Shown here: piece by piece, positions 24,793-36,118 of the stretch | How positions within the stretch are numbered: position 1 is the stretch's first letter | Layout: each line of letters opens with the position of its first letter | Assembly: GCF_020536995.1 (NCBI RefSeq) | Contig: NC_068360.1 | Location: 85,402,840-85,466,839, forward strand | DNA length: 64,000 nt | Source: Dreissena polymorpha | Lineage: Eukaryota > Mollusca > Bivalvia > Myida > Dreissenidae | Direction of reading: 5' to 3' | The notes under the pieces: generated by a model | The model's database searches: none | What the model saw: the letters and a program-made list of their open reading frames with translations, nothing else | What the model was told of the DNA's origin: nothing | Made by a program: the position numbers and the translations under genes

Positions 24793-24846
24793 CTTATGCT
24801 GTATAATGTTGGCCTCTCTGTAGTACTGAGATGGTCTTGTCGATTC
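24793..24846 (-). CDS. Exon: short linker of the p190-like protein
   Basis: CACATTTAG acceptor and GTAATA donor bound 54 bp reading NRQDHLSTTERPTLYSI. The position corresponds to the p190 segment between the CxxC linker and the pseudoGTPase domains. Phase agrees on both sides. Confidence 0.65.
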
Positions 24847-25070
24847 CTAAATGTGTTAAAATATAACTTAGAAAACTACGTACTTTAGATTTGTTTTAAA
24901 CTTAAAATTGTATTTGTTTTACTTTTGAATTTAAGGTTAAATCAGTTGTACATAATTGAATATCGGAAATGCGGTAGCAACAACAACAACAACAATATCA
25001 ACCAAAAACAGCAACACATGAACAAAAAACATCAACCAAACCAAAATATATTTTTATTTTGTTTGTCTAC

Positions 25071-25235
25071 CTTCTGTCTTGTGATGTTAATAAACGAGAA
25101 ACGGCATAATCGACACATTCACTGCGGTTTGGTTGGTGAAAGGGACATCTTTCAATACATGGTTTTTCGAAGAAAACAAGGATGTTCAATATCATTGCTG
25201 TTCGTATATCAGAGTGAGCATCCAGAGCTTTATAT
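25071..25235 (-). CDS. Exon: Cys-containing linker after the FF domains
   Basis: CGTTTCAG acceptor and GTAGAC donor. The translation YKALDAHSDIRTAMILNILV, then FFEKPCIERCPFHQPNRSEC and VDYAVSRLLTS, lines up with p190 [40 protein letters not shown] and IEHLIS. The aligned pattern of Cys, Pro and hydrophobic residues makes this one of the firmest matches in the gene. Confidence 0.85.
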
Positions 25236-25321
25236 CTGAAACGATGACTCGATTAGTAATAGTGAAAATATAAATAAACAAACTATAATAAAGTGACAAA
25301 GTAAATGCGATTTTGCAATTA

Positions 25322-25499
25322 ACTGTTCTTGTGCACTTTTTCCACCTCCGTTAAAACTTGGTTAACACATTGTGATAGATGGTAAACGACAACATCCATT
25401 TTTCTGCACATTCGATTAAAAAGTTTACACAGAAAGCTATTTGCTGGTTTCGTTAACTTCATTATTATAACCATTTGAATACGTTTAGTTGCTTGACAT
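25322..25499 (-). CDS. Probable exon of the FF region
   Basis: Follows acceptor CAATGCCTTTCAG. Open frame with hydrophobic, helix-like content: CQATKRIQMVIIMKLTKPAN, then CRKMDVVVYHLSQCVNQVL. The right border is unclear; a weak donor near 25,349 or the stop at 25,319 could end it, and the phase to the next exon is unresolved. Confidence 0.45.
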
Positions 25500-25735
25500 C
25501 TGAAAGGCATTGAATGATCGGCTATTAGAGTCCCTTACATCTTCATAGGACGGGTGCTTCTTTATAAACATGCTGTCATTAAATAAAAAATTGAATGTCA
25601 TAAATTGTAATGATATTTAATTTTTATGAAAAAGTTTATTTCTTTGACTGTTTTGTCAATTTAAATAAATTCCTCTCTATCTGCATAGCTGTATAAGAAA
25701 CCGAAAAGAAGAAATTTTTTGCTTGAACGTGTTTA

Positions 25736-25845
25736 TGTTTGTTTTTGTTAATGCAAATTGCATTATATAGCAAGTAAACATGGTCTACACATTCTTCATT
25801 TTTGACGACATTATCAATAACGAATCCAAGATTTGTTGCTGTCAA
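25736..25845 (-). CDS. Probable exon of the FF region
   Basis: After acceptor AAAAGACAG, in phase with the 26.0 kb exon, it reads LTATNLGFVIDNVVKNEECV then DHVYLLYNAICINK, a helical segment in the place of an FF domain. The donor was not identified, so the left border is approximate. Confidence 0.5.
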
Positions 25846-26033
25846 CTGTCTTTTAAGCAGAGGTCTATAACAAGGTAAAACATTTACTTATGTATTGAAC
25901 TCTTATTACTTTGTACTTAAAGTCGTTGTTTTGTACATTTTCTCATATGTAATGTCACAAGCTCGACATTGTAATTAAGTATCAATGTTTACTTGTCAAA
26001 TACAGTCAATTTACCTTTCTTAAGACATCATAC

Positions 26034-26152
26034 ATTCACTCAGTTTCAAAATGTGACCGTGTTGTAAAGTCTTCAGATGTTTATGTTCATGTATGCATTT
26101 TAGGAACGAGTCCTGCATTTCCAAGCAAAGTTCCCGAAAACCTCCTTTCTTC
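26034..26152 (-). CDS. Probable exon: FF-domain-like helices
   Basis: GTGTTACAG acceptor and GTATGA donor. Reads FRELCLEMQDSFLKCIHEHK then HLKTLQHGHILKLSE, resembling the FF segment of p190 (FQELLLEYSELFYEL). FF domains of p190 bind transcription regulators and are all-helical. Joins the 25.8 kb exon in phase. Confidence 0.55.
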
Positions 26153-26559
26153 CTGTAACACATGATGTTTTATACTAAGCATACAACTATGACAAATAAA
26201 ATATTTAATTTTATGTATTAATCATTCGAAACAGTTACCCGCAACGCGTTCAAGCGCGCAAATGTTAGTGTGTTTGTGCCCAGGCGGAGGCATTTTATAT
26301 TTTATTTTGATAGACATACTTTGAGGATGGTTTCTCGCCCCTACGCAATAGAGCTGCGAAAATCATCAAAAGAAAAGTAGATCGGGTTAAGTTGCATGCG
26401 TCACATAATATATACACATCCTAATTGTATCATAAAAAATATTTATTAACGTTCGTTCTATGTAACAGTATATGCTTTGATTATGAAACCATCCATGTTT
26501 ATCCGATTCAGTAAGTACTAAAATCGTGTTCATTTTGATGAAACTGACAGAAAGTAATT

Positions 26560-26745
26560 TGGTACATTCGCAATCAACGATCCTGTATATTTTTTTGTCC
26601 ATTTGAACTGACGGAGGGTTGTTATCATAACGATGAACTCTTTGATCGAAGGTATATATGTAAGCAGGTAAACATTGGTGCAACCATCACCACCATAACA
26701 AGACAGTGATATTGACACAGCTCCGTTAGGATATCTTCCATTGTT
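26560..26745 (-). CDS. Possible exon in the FF region
   Basis: Open in two frames after TATTGTTCAAG. One frame reads NNGRYPNGAVSISLSCYGGD then GCTNVYLLTYIPSIKEFIVM; the other, in phase with exon 26,963-27,151, is TMEDILTELCQYHC. I cannot choose between them and the donor is unclear. Confidence 0.3.
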
Positions 26746-26962
26746 CTTGAACAATATAAATATATATTTTGTTAATTATTTAAATGTAAATATATCTATG
26801 GTATAGATGCAACAGCCACAGAATGGAGAAAAGCAATACAAAACACACACACATACGTTTTCCATTACCCGAATGCATCGTTATATGTTTTTATTGTCTT
26901 AAAGAAACTGTGCTTGACATACAAAACAACTAAATAATGGGGCGTTTACATGTTGTTCCTAC

Positions 26963-27151
26963 CTTTCTAAGACGAGTTTTTGTCTGTATGCTTTCACTTC
27001 CGATTTTGCTTCGGATGATTGCAAGAAATTAGAAAGCAACAAGCGACGTTGATCCCCGTTTGTAAATCCTATTTCTTCTAGAAGTCGCGGATTCTCATTT
27101 AGCAATGGAAATTGATCCATGCATTCTTTTCCAGTACTAAGTCGTAAGTTG
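26963..27151 (-). CDS. Exon: FF region of the p190-like protein
   Basis: CTGCTTTTCTCAG acceptor and GTAGGA donor. Reads NLRLSTGKECMDQFPLLNEN then PRLLEEIGFTNGDQRRLLLS. It continues from ERIKESM in the split exon with exact phase (the shared codon gives Ser). The p190 counterpart contains SCIKTKKLLETKPEFLKWF. Confidence 0.75.
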
Positions 27152-27290
27152 CTGAGAAAAGCAGTCATCAAGTAAATAAACAGAAAAAGCAAAAACTACG
27201 AAGAAGTTAAACCAACAAAACTTCATTTTTTCTGCTAAAATGTTCTTAATATGTGACTAAAATAACGAAATATATAGCAATACTACCTAC

Positions 27291-27331
27291 CTCATTGATT
27301 CCTTTATACGTTCATCAAGTGTGATCTCCAG
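27291..27331 (-). CDS. 3' piece of a host exon split by an LTR retrotransposon
   Basis: Reads EITLDERIKESM and ends at a GTAGGT donor. Without the retrotransposon and with one copy of the 3-bp CAG target duplication, the exon text passes from NLRRVL directly into EITLDERIKESM in one frame. This supports both the insertion borders and the exon. In this haplotype the transcript would have to read or splice through 5.7 kb of foreign DNA. Confidence 0.85.
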
Positions 27332-27523
27332 CGCCAGTACATAATTAGTACGAGTTCTCTCCCTTACACCACTGTTATGTTATCATGGTATATTCCCATG
27401 AGTTACTCCCCTTGGTTGGAAGTTTGCCATTGAAACTGCGTTTTTCACCAAATTGTTGTATCCACTTGAGAGTTAAATAAACCAGTTCATCATTGACTAT
27501 CTGGCAGTTATTCCTTACTGGCG
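27332..27523 (+). repeat. 5' LTR (192 bp)
   Basis: Identical to 32,807-32,998. Followed by TGGTGGCAGCAC, a likely primer-binding site. Confidence 0.9.
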
Positions 27524-27698
27524 TGGTGGCAGCACTGTATACAAACCTACGGTCATCTACAAAACATCTAATCGGAAAGGAACATTGCAAATCATAAACA
27601 GATAGAGCAGTAAAAGTCACTGTACATCAAATGTGAACTTGGAACAGTTTAACACCCTCTATTGTGAACTCTGACAGTTTGTGTTTTCGCATTTCACC

Positions 27699-30600
27699 AT
27701 GGCCCATACCAACCGTGCCCCTAAACAGTGGCAGTTAACAAGAACTGAAAGTATTACTACCTTAGAGGCATGGCGCCAAAATCTACAATACACATTGTCT
27801 CTAGATCCTAATTTTGCAACATTCTTGGTAGATGGAACTACTTGGGGTCGTAAAACAGCAGCTAATCCCCTACGCGGTTTCACAGATGATGGCGGAGAGG
27901 GAGGTCGTACTGCTGCTCAAAAAGTGGCGCAACTTGAGCTTATGTTGGGTCAAATAGCCAATTACTGCCCTATTATTGCAAGAAACACTAAAGTGCGAAA
28001 TTCAGTCAGCATTAACAACATATGGCAGTCAATTCGATTACATTTTGGTTTCCAATCTACAGGCGGACATTTTTTAGACCTAGATCAGATCCATTTAGAG
28101 CCCAACGAACGTCCTGAGGATCTATACCAGAGGTTGTCTAGCTTTGTGGACGACAACCTTATGAAAGGGGGTGGATTGATAACTCACCACGGCGAAGTCC
28201 CAGATCAAGATGAGGAACTGACCCCTACTGTCGAGAATATGATAGTCTTGACATGGTTACGATTGATTCATCCAAATCTACCGGCATTAGTGAAACAAAA
28301 GTACGCAACAGATCTTAGATCTAGAACGCTTGCATCCCTTAAACCCGAAATATCGTTGGCGATCTCTAGCCTACTCGATGAAGTTCATTCTCTTGCTGAT
28401 GCGAAGGTACTCAGGTCATCTTTCCAACGGAAATTACCACCTAAGCGACCAACTTGCCCAATATGCAAGCAAGCAAAAAGACCGAATTTCCAGCATTTTT
28501 TGAGTAAGTGTACATACTTACCAGAGGAAGATAGAAAGTATATGAAATCATCTGAAAAAATCCGCTTCACTACATACTCTGACGAAAACGAGGATATTGG
28601 TCATGATGATACATTGGACTCTGAAACCCATAGTTTGCAACCAGTTGTAACTCACTGTTCGCGACGCGTCAGCACCAAACAGTCACCAGTCTTGAAAACG
28701 TTCTATAGACAGTTTCCCATATTGTTGACATTGGACAGTGGGGCTGAGGTTAGCATGATAAAAAGCTCAGTCGTGCAGTACATTGGAGCTCCGGTGATGA
28801 AAACAAACCAGAGCGCGCTCCAGGCTGATGGTGTCACTCCATTACAAATCATTGGGGAGACACATTTCTATGTCTCGAGAGGTGACACTGATCTGAAATT
28901 AGAGGCTCTAGTAGTGAATGACTTAGATGTCGATGTTCTAGCGGGGATACCATTTATGTGTACCAATGACATTTCAATTCGACCTGCTAAACATGAAATA
29001 CTGATCGGCGGCATTGAACATGTTAATTATGGCTCCTCCAAATCTGACTCGCCAAGTAACCGCGTACGACGCACCCAAGCCTTTGTCTTACGAGCTCAGT
29101 CTACGTCATCTGTCGTATGGCCAGGTTCCTTCATTGAGTTGAATGTGCCGTCTGATATTGGACCTGAGGACACTGTGGCGATTGAGCCCAAACATGACTC
29201 TGGTATTTCCTGGATAAAACCGCAGGTTATCGAATCAGTTGGCGGTTGCATCAGAATCGCCAACGAGACACAGGAACCACAGCGAGTGTTAAGGCATGAA
29301 CATGTTGGTTTCATAAGGAATACAGAGACAATGAAAGTTGGGGTTCTTACACCCATTACAGGAACACAGCTTAGCCATCAATCAGTTCCCAAATTACACA
29401 TGTCTAATACAACATGCATCTCAACTGACCCTGATAAAGTGTTGACAGATGAACAACGCATGAAGTTTTTGACATTGGGTGATAAGTATGACGATGTGTT
29501 TGCGTCGGATATATCCGGGTACAACGGTGCCGTTGGTGACTTTAAAGCCGTTATCAACATGGGCCCTGTACAACCTCCCCAGCGTAAAGGACGGGTGCCA
29601 CAATACGCGAAGGACAAGCTTGTCGAACTCCAACAGAAATTTGATGAGTTAGAGAGTCAAGGAGTTTTCAGTCGCCCAGAAGATGTAGGTGTGACGGCTG
29701 AATACCTAAACCCGTCCTTCTTAGTGAAAAAACCACAGGGCGGATACAGACTAGTCACTGCGTTTTCCGATGTTGGACGATACAGCAAGCCTCAACCTAG
29801 TCTGATGCCCGATGTTGATTCCACTCTACGCACAATAGGACAATGGAGGTATATAATACAGTCGGACTTAACAAATGCGTTTTATCAGATACCACTGTCA
29901 AAGCAGTCAATGAAATATTGTGGTGTAGCAACTCCATTTCGCGGTGTTAGAGTATACACTCGTTGTGCTATGGGAATGCCCGGATCAGAAACAGCTCTTG
30001 AAGAACTGATGTGCCGTGTACTCGGAGATTTCGTTCAAGAAGGGTTTGTCGCAAAACTTGCCGATGACCTTTATTGTGGCGCTAACTCTGTCGATGATCT
30101 ATTGATCAAGTGGGAGCGTGTTTTAGACGCCTTGTCTCGATGTGGGTTGCGTCTAGCACCATCCAAGACTGTAATCTGTCCGAAGTCCACTACAATTCTT
30201 GGATGGATTTGGTCTGCTGGCCAGTTATCTGCAAGTCCTCACCGTATTGCCCCGTTGTCTTTGTGTACACCTCCAGATACTGTGAAAGGGTTGCGTTCGT
30301 TCATCGGTGCGTACAAGGTTCTCGGGCGTGTGTTGCCAAACTGTTCACGATATGTTAGCCCACTAGACGACCTAGCCGCTGGTAAACAGTCGCATGACAA
30401 GGTGGGTTGGACGGACTCCTTTTTAAAATCATTCAAAGATGCACAGGCAGCACTGCATAATCATAAGTCGATTGTCATACCGAGACCCACAGATCATTTG
30501 TGGATAGTTACCGATGGTTCCGTGTCTCAGCGTGGTATAGGAGCAACCCTGTATGTGATGAGAAATGACAAGTTGCACTTGGCAGGCTTTTTCAGTGCCA

Positions 30601-32462
30601 AGCTGCGGAAACATCAAGTCACTTGGCTTCCGTGTGAAATCGAAGCTCTGAGCATCGCGTCCGCTGTTAAACACTTTGGCCCTTACATAATACAGTCTAC
30701 TGTGTCGGCTTGTGTACTTACTGACAGTCAGCCTTGCGTACAGGCTGTAGAGAAGCTATGTCGCGGTGAGTTTTCCGCTAGTCCGAGAGTGACGTCATTT
30801 TTGTCAACTGTGAGTCGTTTCCAGATAAGCGTCAGACATCTTGCTGGCTCTGCCAATGTGCCGTCAGACTTTGCAAGTAGGAATGCCCCCGAGTGTTCTG
30901 TGCCAACCTGTCAAATCTGTACATTTATCTGTAATACTGAAGACTCTGTGGTTCGTAACGTCTGCATTGACAGTATTGTGAATGGAACATCGCGTTTGCC
31001 GTTTGCTACCAGATCCTCGTGGCTTCAAATTCAATCCGAGTGTCCAGATCTGCGACGTACACACGCGCATCTCCAACAAGGTACTCGTCCCTCTAAAAAA
31101 CTAACAAAGATCAAAGATGTTAAACGTTACCTTCAAGTCGCATCAATCGCCAGAGATAATTTACTGGTGGTAAAACGCAGTGACCCTTAATTGCCACCAT
31201 CTGAGTTGATAGTTGTTCCTCGTGCCGTTTTAGACGGATTGGTCAGCGCTCTACACATTAAGTTAGACCATCCATCTAAGCACCAGCTTGAACTTGTGAT
31301 GAAGCGTCACTTTTACGCGTTGGACTTGAGTAGCTCTATTGAAACTGTAACTCGGCAGTGCCACTTGTGTGCTTCATTACAGTCATTACCAGAATCCGCT
31401 ATAAAGCATACAAGCGAAGACCCTCCAGAAGTTGTTGGCATGTCGTTCGCCGCAGATGTACTGAAACGTAATCAACAAACTATTCTAGTCGTGCGTGAGA
31501 GTGTTACCTCTTATACTAAAGCCTGTCTTATTCCTGACGAAAAAAGGGACACTTTAAGAGATGCTTTAGTGTGTTTGTGTACTGAGCTCCATCCATTAGA
31601 CGGTCCCCCTGCAGTTATTCGTGTAGATCCCGCCCCGGGTTTTGCATCTTTGCAAAGCGACGAAGCCTTGAAACGTCTCAACATCGTGTTGGAGATCGGC
31701 CGTGTTAAGAACATAAACAAGAATCCTGTGGCTGAAAAGGCTATACAAGAGCTAGAAAATGAGTTGTTGCGGTATGAACCAGGTGGAGGCCCCGTTACTT
31801 GCATGGGCCTTGCTATTGTAGTCGCAAGGTTGAATTCACGTCTACGCCATACGGGCCTGTCTTCCCGTGAATTGTGGACCCAACGCTCTCAGTTCACTCA
31901 TGTTCAACTCCCTGTGTCTGACCGTGATGTGATCCTCCAGCGGCATGATTCACGTATGAAAAATCACCCCCACAGTGAAAAATCTAAGTCCAAGGCTAGT
32001 GTTCCGGTACGTGTTGGTGATGTAAGTGTCGGTGATTTAGTGTATCTTATCTCAGATAAAAGCAAATTCAAAGCTCGCAATAGGTATCTAGTTGTGTCGT
32101 GCGATGAAGAGTGGTGCTTTGTTAAAAAGTTCTCGGGAAATCAGTTACGGGCTTCATCCTATAAAGTTAAACGAAGCGAGTGTTACCGTGTTCCGTATGA
32201 TAAAATGTGTTGCGAAAGGCCTTTAGTGTACTCCGACCCAGACCATGAGTCTGATGACGAATGTGTTCATTCACCAACTGATAGTGGTCCCCCAGCACCT
32301 TCAAGCATTCCTGCAACATTGACTACGCCAGAAAGTGTAGAACCAGTTCCAATTATTGTGTATGAGCCGGATATGACGTCATCATTTTGTGAACCCCCCC
32401 CCCCAAGTACACGTGTCTCCAGAAACAAGTTCTATGAGTATGACCTCGCCCGGTTACACTGA
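27699..32462 (+). mobile_element. gag-pol coding part of the young LTR element
   Basis: Order of parts: a gag-like region with one Cys-rich knuckle-like stretch (CPICKQAKRPNFQHFLSKC); a protease with LDSGAEVSMI; a reverse transcriptase with KPQGGYRLVTAFSDVG, IIQSDLTNAFYQIPL and LADDLYCG (the last in the place of the YxDD box); an RNase H beginning IVTDGSVSQRGIGATLY; a zinc-binding HHCC-like region (LDHPSKHQLE, CHLCAS); and an integrase core with VDPAPGFASL and NKNPVAEKAIQELENEL. Ty3/gypsy order (integrase after RNase H). The exact clade was not determined. Confidence 0.85.
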
Positions 32463-32806
32463 GCCAGCGCAAAGACCTCAACGCTCACGACAGCCTCCAA
32501 AATATCTTGATGATTATGTATTAGAATGATTAGAGTGGTGCAAGTTTGTTTGTCATGTTCAATAGTGTTTGGTTCTCTTAGTATATATGACTGACTTGTT
32601 CAATGATTTCTTATCCTTGGTTTTATGATGCAAATTCTAAATATGCAAGATACATGTTATGTACTTAATAGTTGTAGAAGTTAAATATTGTGTTTCTATC
32701 ATTAGACATTTTTAATCTATTGGGTTTAATTTTCTAATCCTGTACTGATTTTGTATGTGTTATTATATGAAGTATGAGTTGTGTTCATTTGAAGGAAAAG
32801 AGGTTC
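32463..32806 (+). other. 3' non-coding end of the LTR element with polypurine tract
   Basis: AT-rich; GAAGGAAAAGAGG at about 32,791-32,803 lies just before the 3' LTR, as a polypurine tract should. Confidence 0.7.
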
Positions 32807-32998
32807 CGCCAGTACATAATTAGTACGAGTTCTCTCCCTTACACCACTGTTATGTTATCATGGTATATTCCCATGAGTTACTCCCCTTGGTTGGAAGTTT
32901 GCCATTGAAACTGCGTTTTTCACCAAATTGTTGTATCCACTTGAGAGTTAAATAAACCAGTTCATCATTGACTATCTGGCAGTTATTCCTTACTGGCG
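32807..32998 (+). repeat. 3' LTR (192 bp)
   Basis: Identical to 27,332-27,523; followed by CAG and then host exon. Confidence 0.9.
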
Positions 32999-33636
32999 CA
33001 GAACTCGACGTAAATTTTGAAAGTCATTTTGCCGCTGTCTGTCAATATAGTACTGTAGTACTATTTGTTGCAGTATCAATTTAGCTTTATGATCGCCATA
33101 CAAATTGCTAAGGAACGCGCATTTGTTTCTACAAAACGTATACAAAAGTCCAAGTGTATGCGTCTCTAATATCCGATCATTCAATGCCTTTTTGACGACA
33201 TGACCCATCTCCGTTTTTGCATTTTCAATACGTTTCTCTCGTATCGATGTGCTTTCGTCATACGATAGTGTCCGTGTACTTGCAACAGATTTTGTTGGTT
33301 CGAGCATTAGTACTGTCAACAGTTCTAGCGCTGCTTCGATGTTAATATTGCATTGAGAAGAAGTTTCTACAACTGGTACGTTGGGCTTCAGTTTATGTTC
33401 AGATAAAAACGACTCAAGACTATTTTTACAAATGGTGTCAGCTTTGTCATTTTTGGTTGTCACAACCAGAACTGGGATTTTGGCTTTCAATGCAAACTGT
33501 ATTACTTCTAGGGTAAATAACAACTGTGCCTCAAGGTTTATCTGACATTCAATACTGACGTCAATCAGACACAGAATACCATTCACCTGGAATTCTCTAT
33601 TTAAGACCAATTTGTCGTCAAATTGTATTTCAGTAC
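32999..33636 (-). CDS. 5' piece of the split host exon: second half of the p190-like GTPase domain
   Basis: Starts after acceptor ATGCATTACAG, in exact phase with the 36.1-36.5 kb exon. Reads TEIQFDDKLVLNREFQVNGI then LCLIDVSIECQINLEAQ, IPVLVVTTKNDKAD and VPVVETSSQCNINIEAALEL, matching p190 DGFLLGIDVS, PIVVVLTKCDE and LQVVETSARSNVNVDLAF. TKND stands for the NKxD guanine-specificity motif and ETSS for the ETSA (G5) motif. A helical region follows (QQIVLQYYIDRQRQNDFQNL) and the exon is then cut by the retrotransposon at 32,998. It is about 210 codons long. Confidence 0.9.
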
Positions 33637-36118
33637 CTGTAATGCATACAATATCTCATATCACTTATCCAAATCATGTAAGACTCCAATAGCGTTAGGG
33701 CACATGCAAAAAATGGCTAATTGTTAAGATGGGCTGAGCATTTTTTATTCTGTCTTCAATGTGAAATACTTGAATTTATGATAACGTATCTAGGTTAACT
33801 TCAAGTTGTGTCCTGATTTGGTTTAAAAATATGCGAAATTGCAAAAGTTATCGCAATTAAAGTGGCTAAAAGTGTAAGGAAAAAGTGTGCCATTTTAAAA
33901 TTGTGTTGCATTTCCATGCAGCAGTACAAATATTTTTGGAACCAGGCAATTTAAAACAATTGTCCATAACGAAGCTTGGACACGTGGCTTCTATATAATC
34001 AACACATTATTCTTTTTATTTTCGATTTTACATATCTTGTGGTCACCTGAAGACATACATCCTAAAAAAGTTTAAAATACGGTATAATTCAACTTGAACT
34101 TGATATCATAATTTATCAACCGCATGTTTAGGACTTCTTTGTGAGAGTATTGCAGGAATAAGTATATTGAATAAAACGGGAATGAGCATTGAGCATAAAC
34201 ACTCGTTACTTTAAGAAATATGGTGATTTATAACGGCAAACTAAAATTGTCAGGAGTGTAAGATTTTTGCCAAATCGTCGATTATTTTTAAATGAATGGT
34301 ATCAATAGACTGTTTTGCTCATGTTTATGTAAAGCCAATCAGACACATGCCATGTAAGGTCATTTAAGTTTACACAATGTGCTTACAGTATGCTGGCAAA
34401 ATATAGTTTGTCGAAACATTATGAAAAAATGGCCATCTCAACAAGACACATCACAGGAATCCATCTACAGTATTGTCAAGCAACTGCACTGTCCAGTTAT
34501 TGATGAATCAAAGAGCACAAAACGCTTACAGCTCTTTAGTGTGCAGATTGATCGAGTTCAATAAGTGTAAAACATAATCAAATAAGAATTCAAATTGAAA
34601 GCGTCAGCAACTGTTAAAATGTTTTGTTCGGGTTACCTTTAGAATAGTTACATTATTACTAGTACTTCTCCTTCACTTTTACTAAAGAAATAGTATTTTC
34701 AAAGAAGTACATATTATGATTTCTTCTTACCAATTAAGTTTGTGCGTGACCTGAGTGACAAAATGCAAAAGATGAAATTAACGATGGTCATGGACCTACT
34801 AGAAACTGTTATTAAGTTTTGAAAGTTTATTATAAAGTTAAGGTATTTTATTAAGTTTGAAAATGTATATTAAGATGTTACTAAAGTGTATGTCAACATG
34901 TTACCATTATCACAATAATGCAATGTATCCAATTGCAGTTTACAGTTTGTATACATGCGAAATATTCATCACTATTGGACTTGAGAAAGTTTTGGATAAA
35001 ACATGGACACAACACAAATTTACTACTATTTAGCACAAAGAATAATAAAACTTATGTTTGCTACTACTAAATGTGCATTCACACTTCAACCCGTGTTTCA
35101 ATTTACAAATGTATAGTTATCACAATTGATCAGAAAAGCGAGTGCCTTTAAATATGTCAGGAGTGTAAGAATTTTCAAGTGTGGTTAATTGAGCATAGGA
35201 TTTCAACTAAATGTATTAGTAGTCTGTTTACTAATTACACTAGTCGTGTTTAACAACTCCACATCATTCGTGATATTGAAATAGTTAAAATTATTGCATA
35301 TTGTAGCATTAAATATAATATGTCACGAAAGATTAAAAAAATGCATATTACTGACATGTGTTGCTAGTTATTTGTTTTTTCTTAATTACTGGAACAAAGA
35401 TTGGTGTATAGTTCAACATTTAATTAGCTAAACCATATAAAAGTGCATCAATGGACGTGTATGAAGATGTATATGTATATATGAAGATATGATGTCAAGA
35501 GTGTAAGATTTCATTTAAAAAATATGATCTCAAAAAGACATACATTTTAGAACGCTGTCATATTTTTATGATTACAAGTTTTTGTAATTTTGTAAGCACA
35601 ATACTAAAGTTTCATTTAAGCTTGGTTTGTTCTATATTTGAGATAGTATAGTATAAATACAGAAACATTTTGCTTGATGTTCCAAATAAAATGGCTGATT
35701 TTTCATTGAAAAATTTGACATATAAAAAAAAATCCAGATTTTAAGTGAAAAGGCTAGTTTTTGATAAAGTTATTTATTACTATAAACAAAAGTAACGAAA
35801 AAGAATGGTAGAAAAAAAATTGTGACATATGATGGACTTTCCTTGAATGTGTTTAACTGTATTTTTTCATACACTGTGTTTATTAAAAGTTTGATAAAAA
35901 ATGAATGTTTTTTTGTCAGAAAAACTGAGATTTACATTCTTCAATAATTAACTGACATCATCAGAAAAAAGAACTATTAAACTTAATGTTCAACCTCCAG
36001 TATGAAAATTTTTGCCATTTTTTAAATGTGCCCGTAAGTAAAACATATATGTAACTGTGTTGTCCCTGAAATCTTAACAAAATATTGACCGTACATTTAT
36101 ATTTAAAAAAAATCATAC
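33637..36118 (-). other. Intron between the two GTPase-domain exons
   Basis: About 2.5 kb, AT-rich. GTCA(G/A)GAGTGTAAGA occurs three times (about 34,249, 35,155 and 35,492), with loosely similar text after it, suggesting an old degenerate repeat. No further exon seen; the 34,379-34,564 frame has no recognisable content. Confidence 0.6.

Larger units (their letters stand above)
27332..32998 (+). mobile_element. Young LTR retrotransposon, Ty3/gypsy-like, within a host exon
   Basis: Total 5667 bp. LTRs of 192 bp at both ends are identical over their full length, so the insertion is recent. LTR termini form the inverted repeat CGCCAGTA...TACTGGCG instead of the usual TG...CA, and the flank is a 3-bp CAG repeat (27,329-27,331 and 32,999-33,001). 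Parts, approximate: gag 27.7-28.6 kb, protease 28.7 kb (LTLDSGAEVS), reverse transcriptase 29.6-30.3 kb, RNase H 30.5-30.9 kb, integrase 31.2-32.2 kb. It looks nearly whole, with about one interruption in the coding region. Plus strand, antisense to the host gene. Confidence 0.9.

Noticed and set aside
27659-27883. Minus-strand frame at the start of the young LTR element
   Set aside because: Shadow of the gag frame on the other strand.
32996-32999. GCGC as a 4-bp target duplication of the young LTR element
   Set aside because: Equally visible by eye, but it would leave the host exon out of frame; the 3-bp CAG reading keeps the host frame and gives longer inverted LTR ends.
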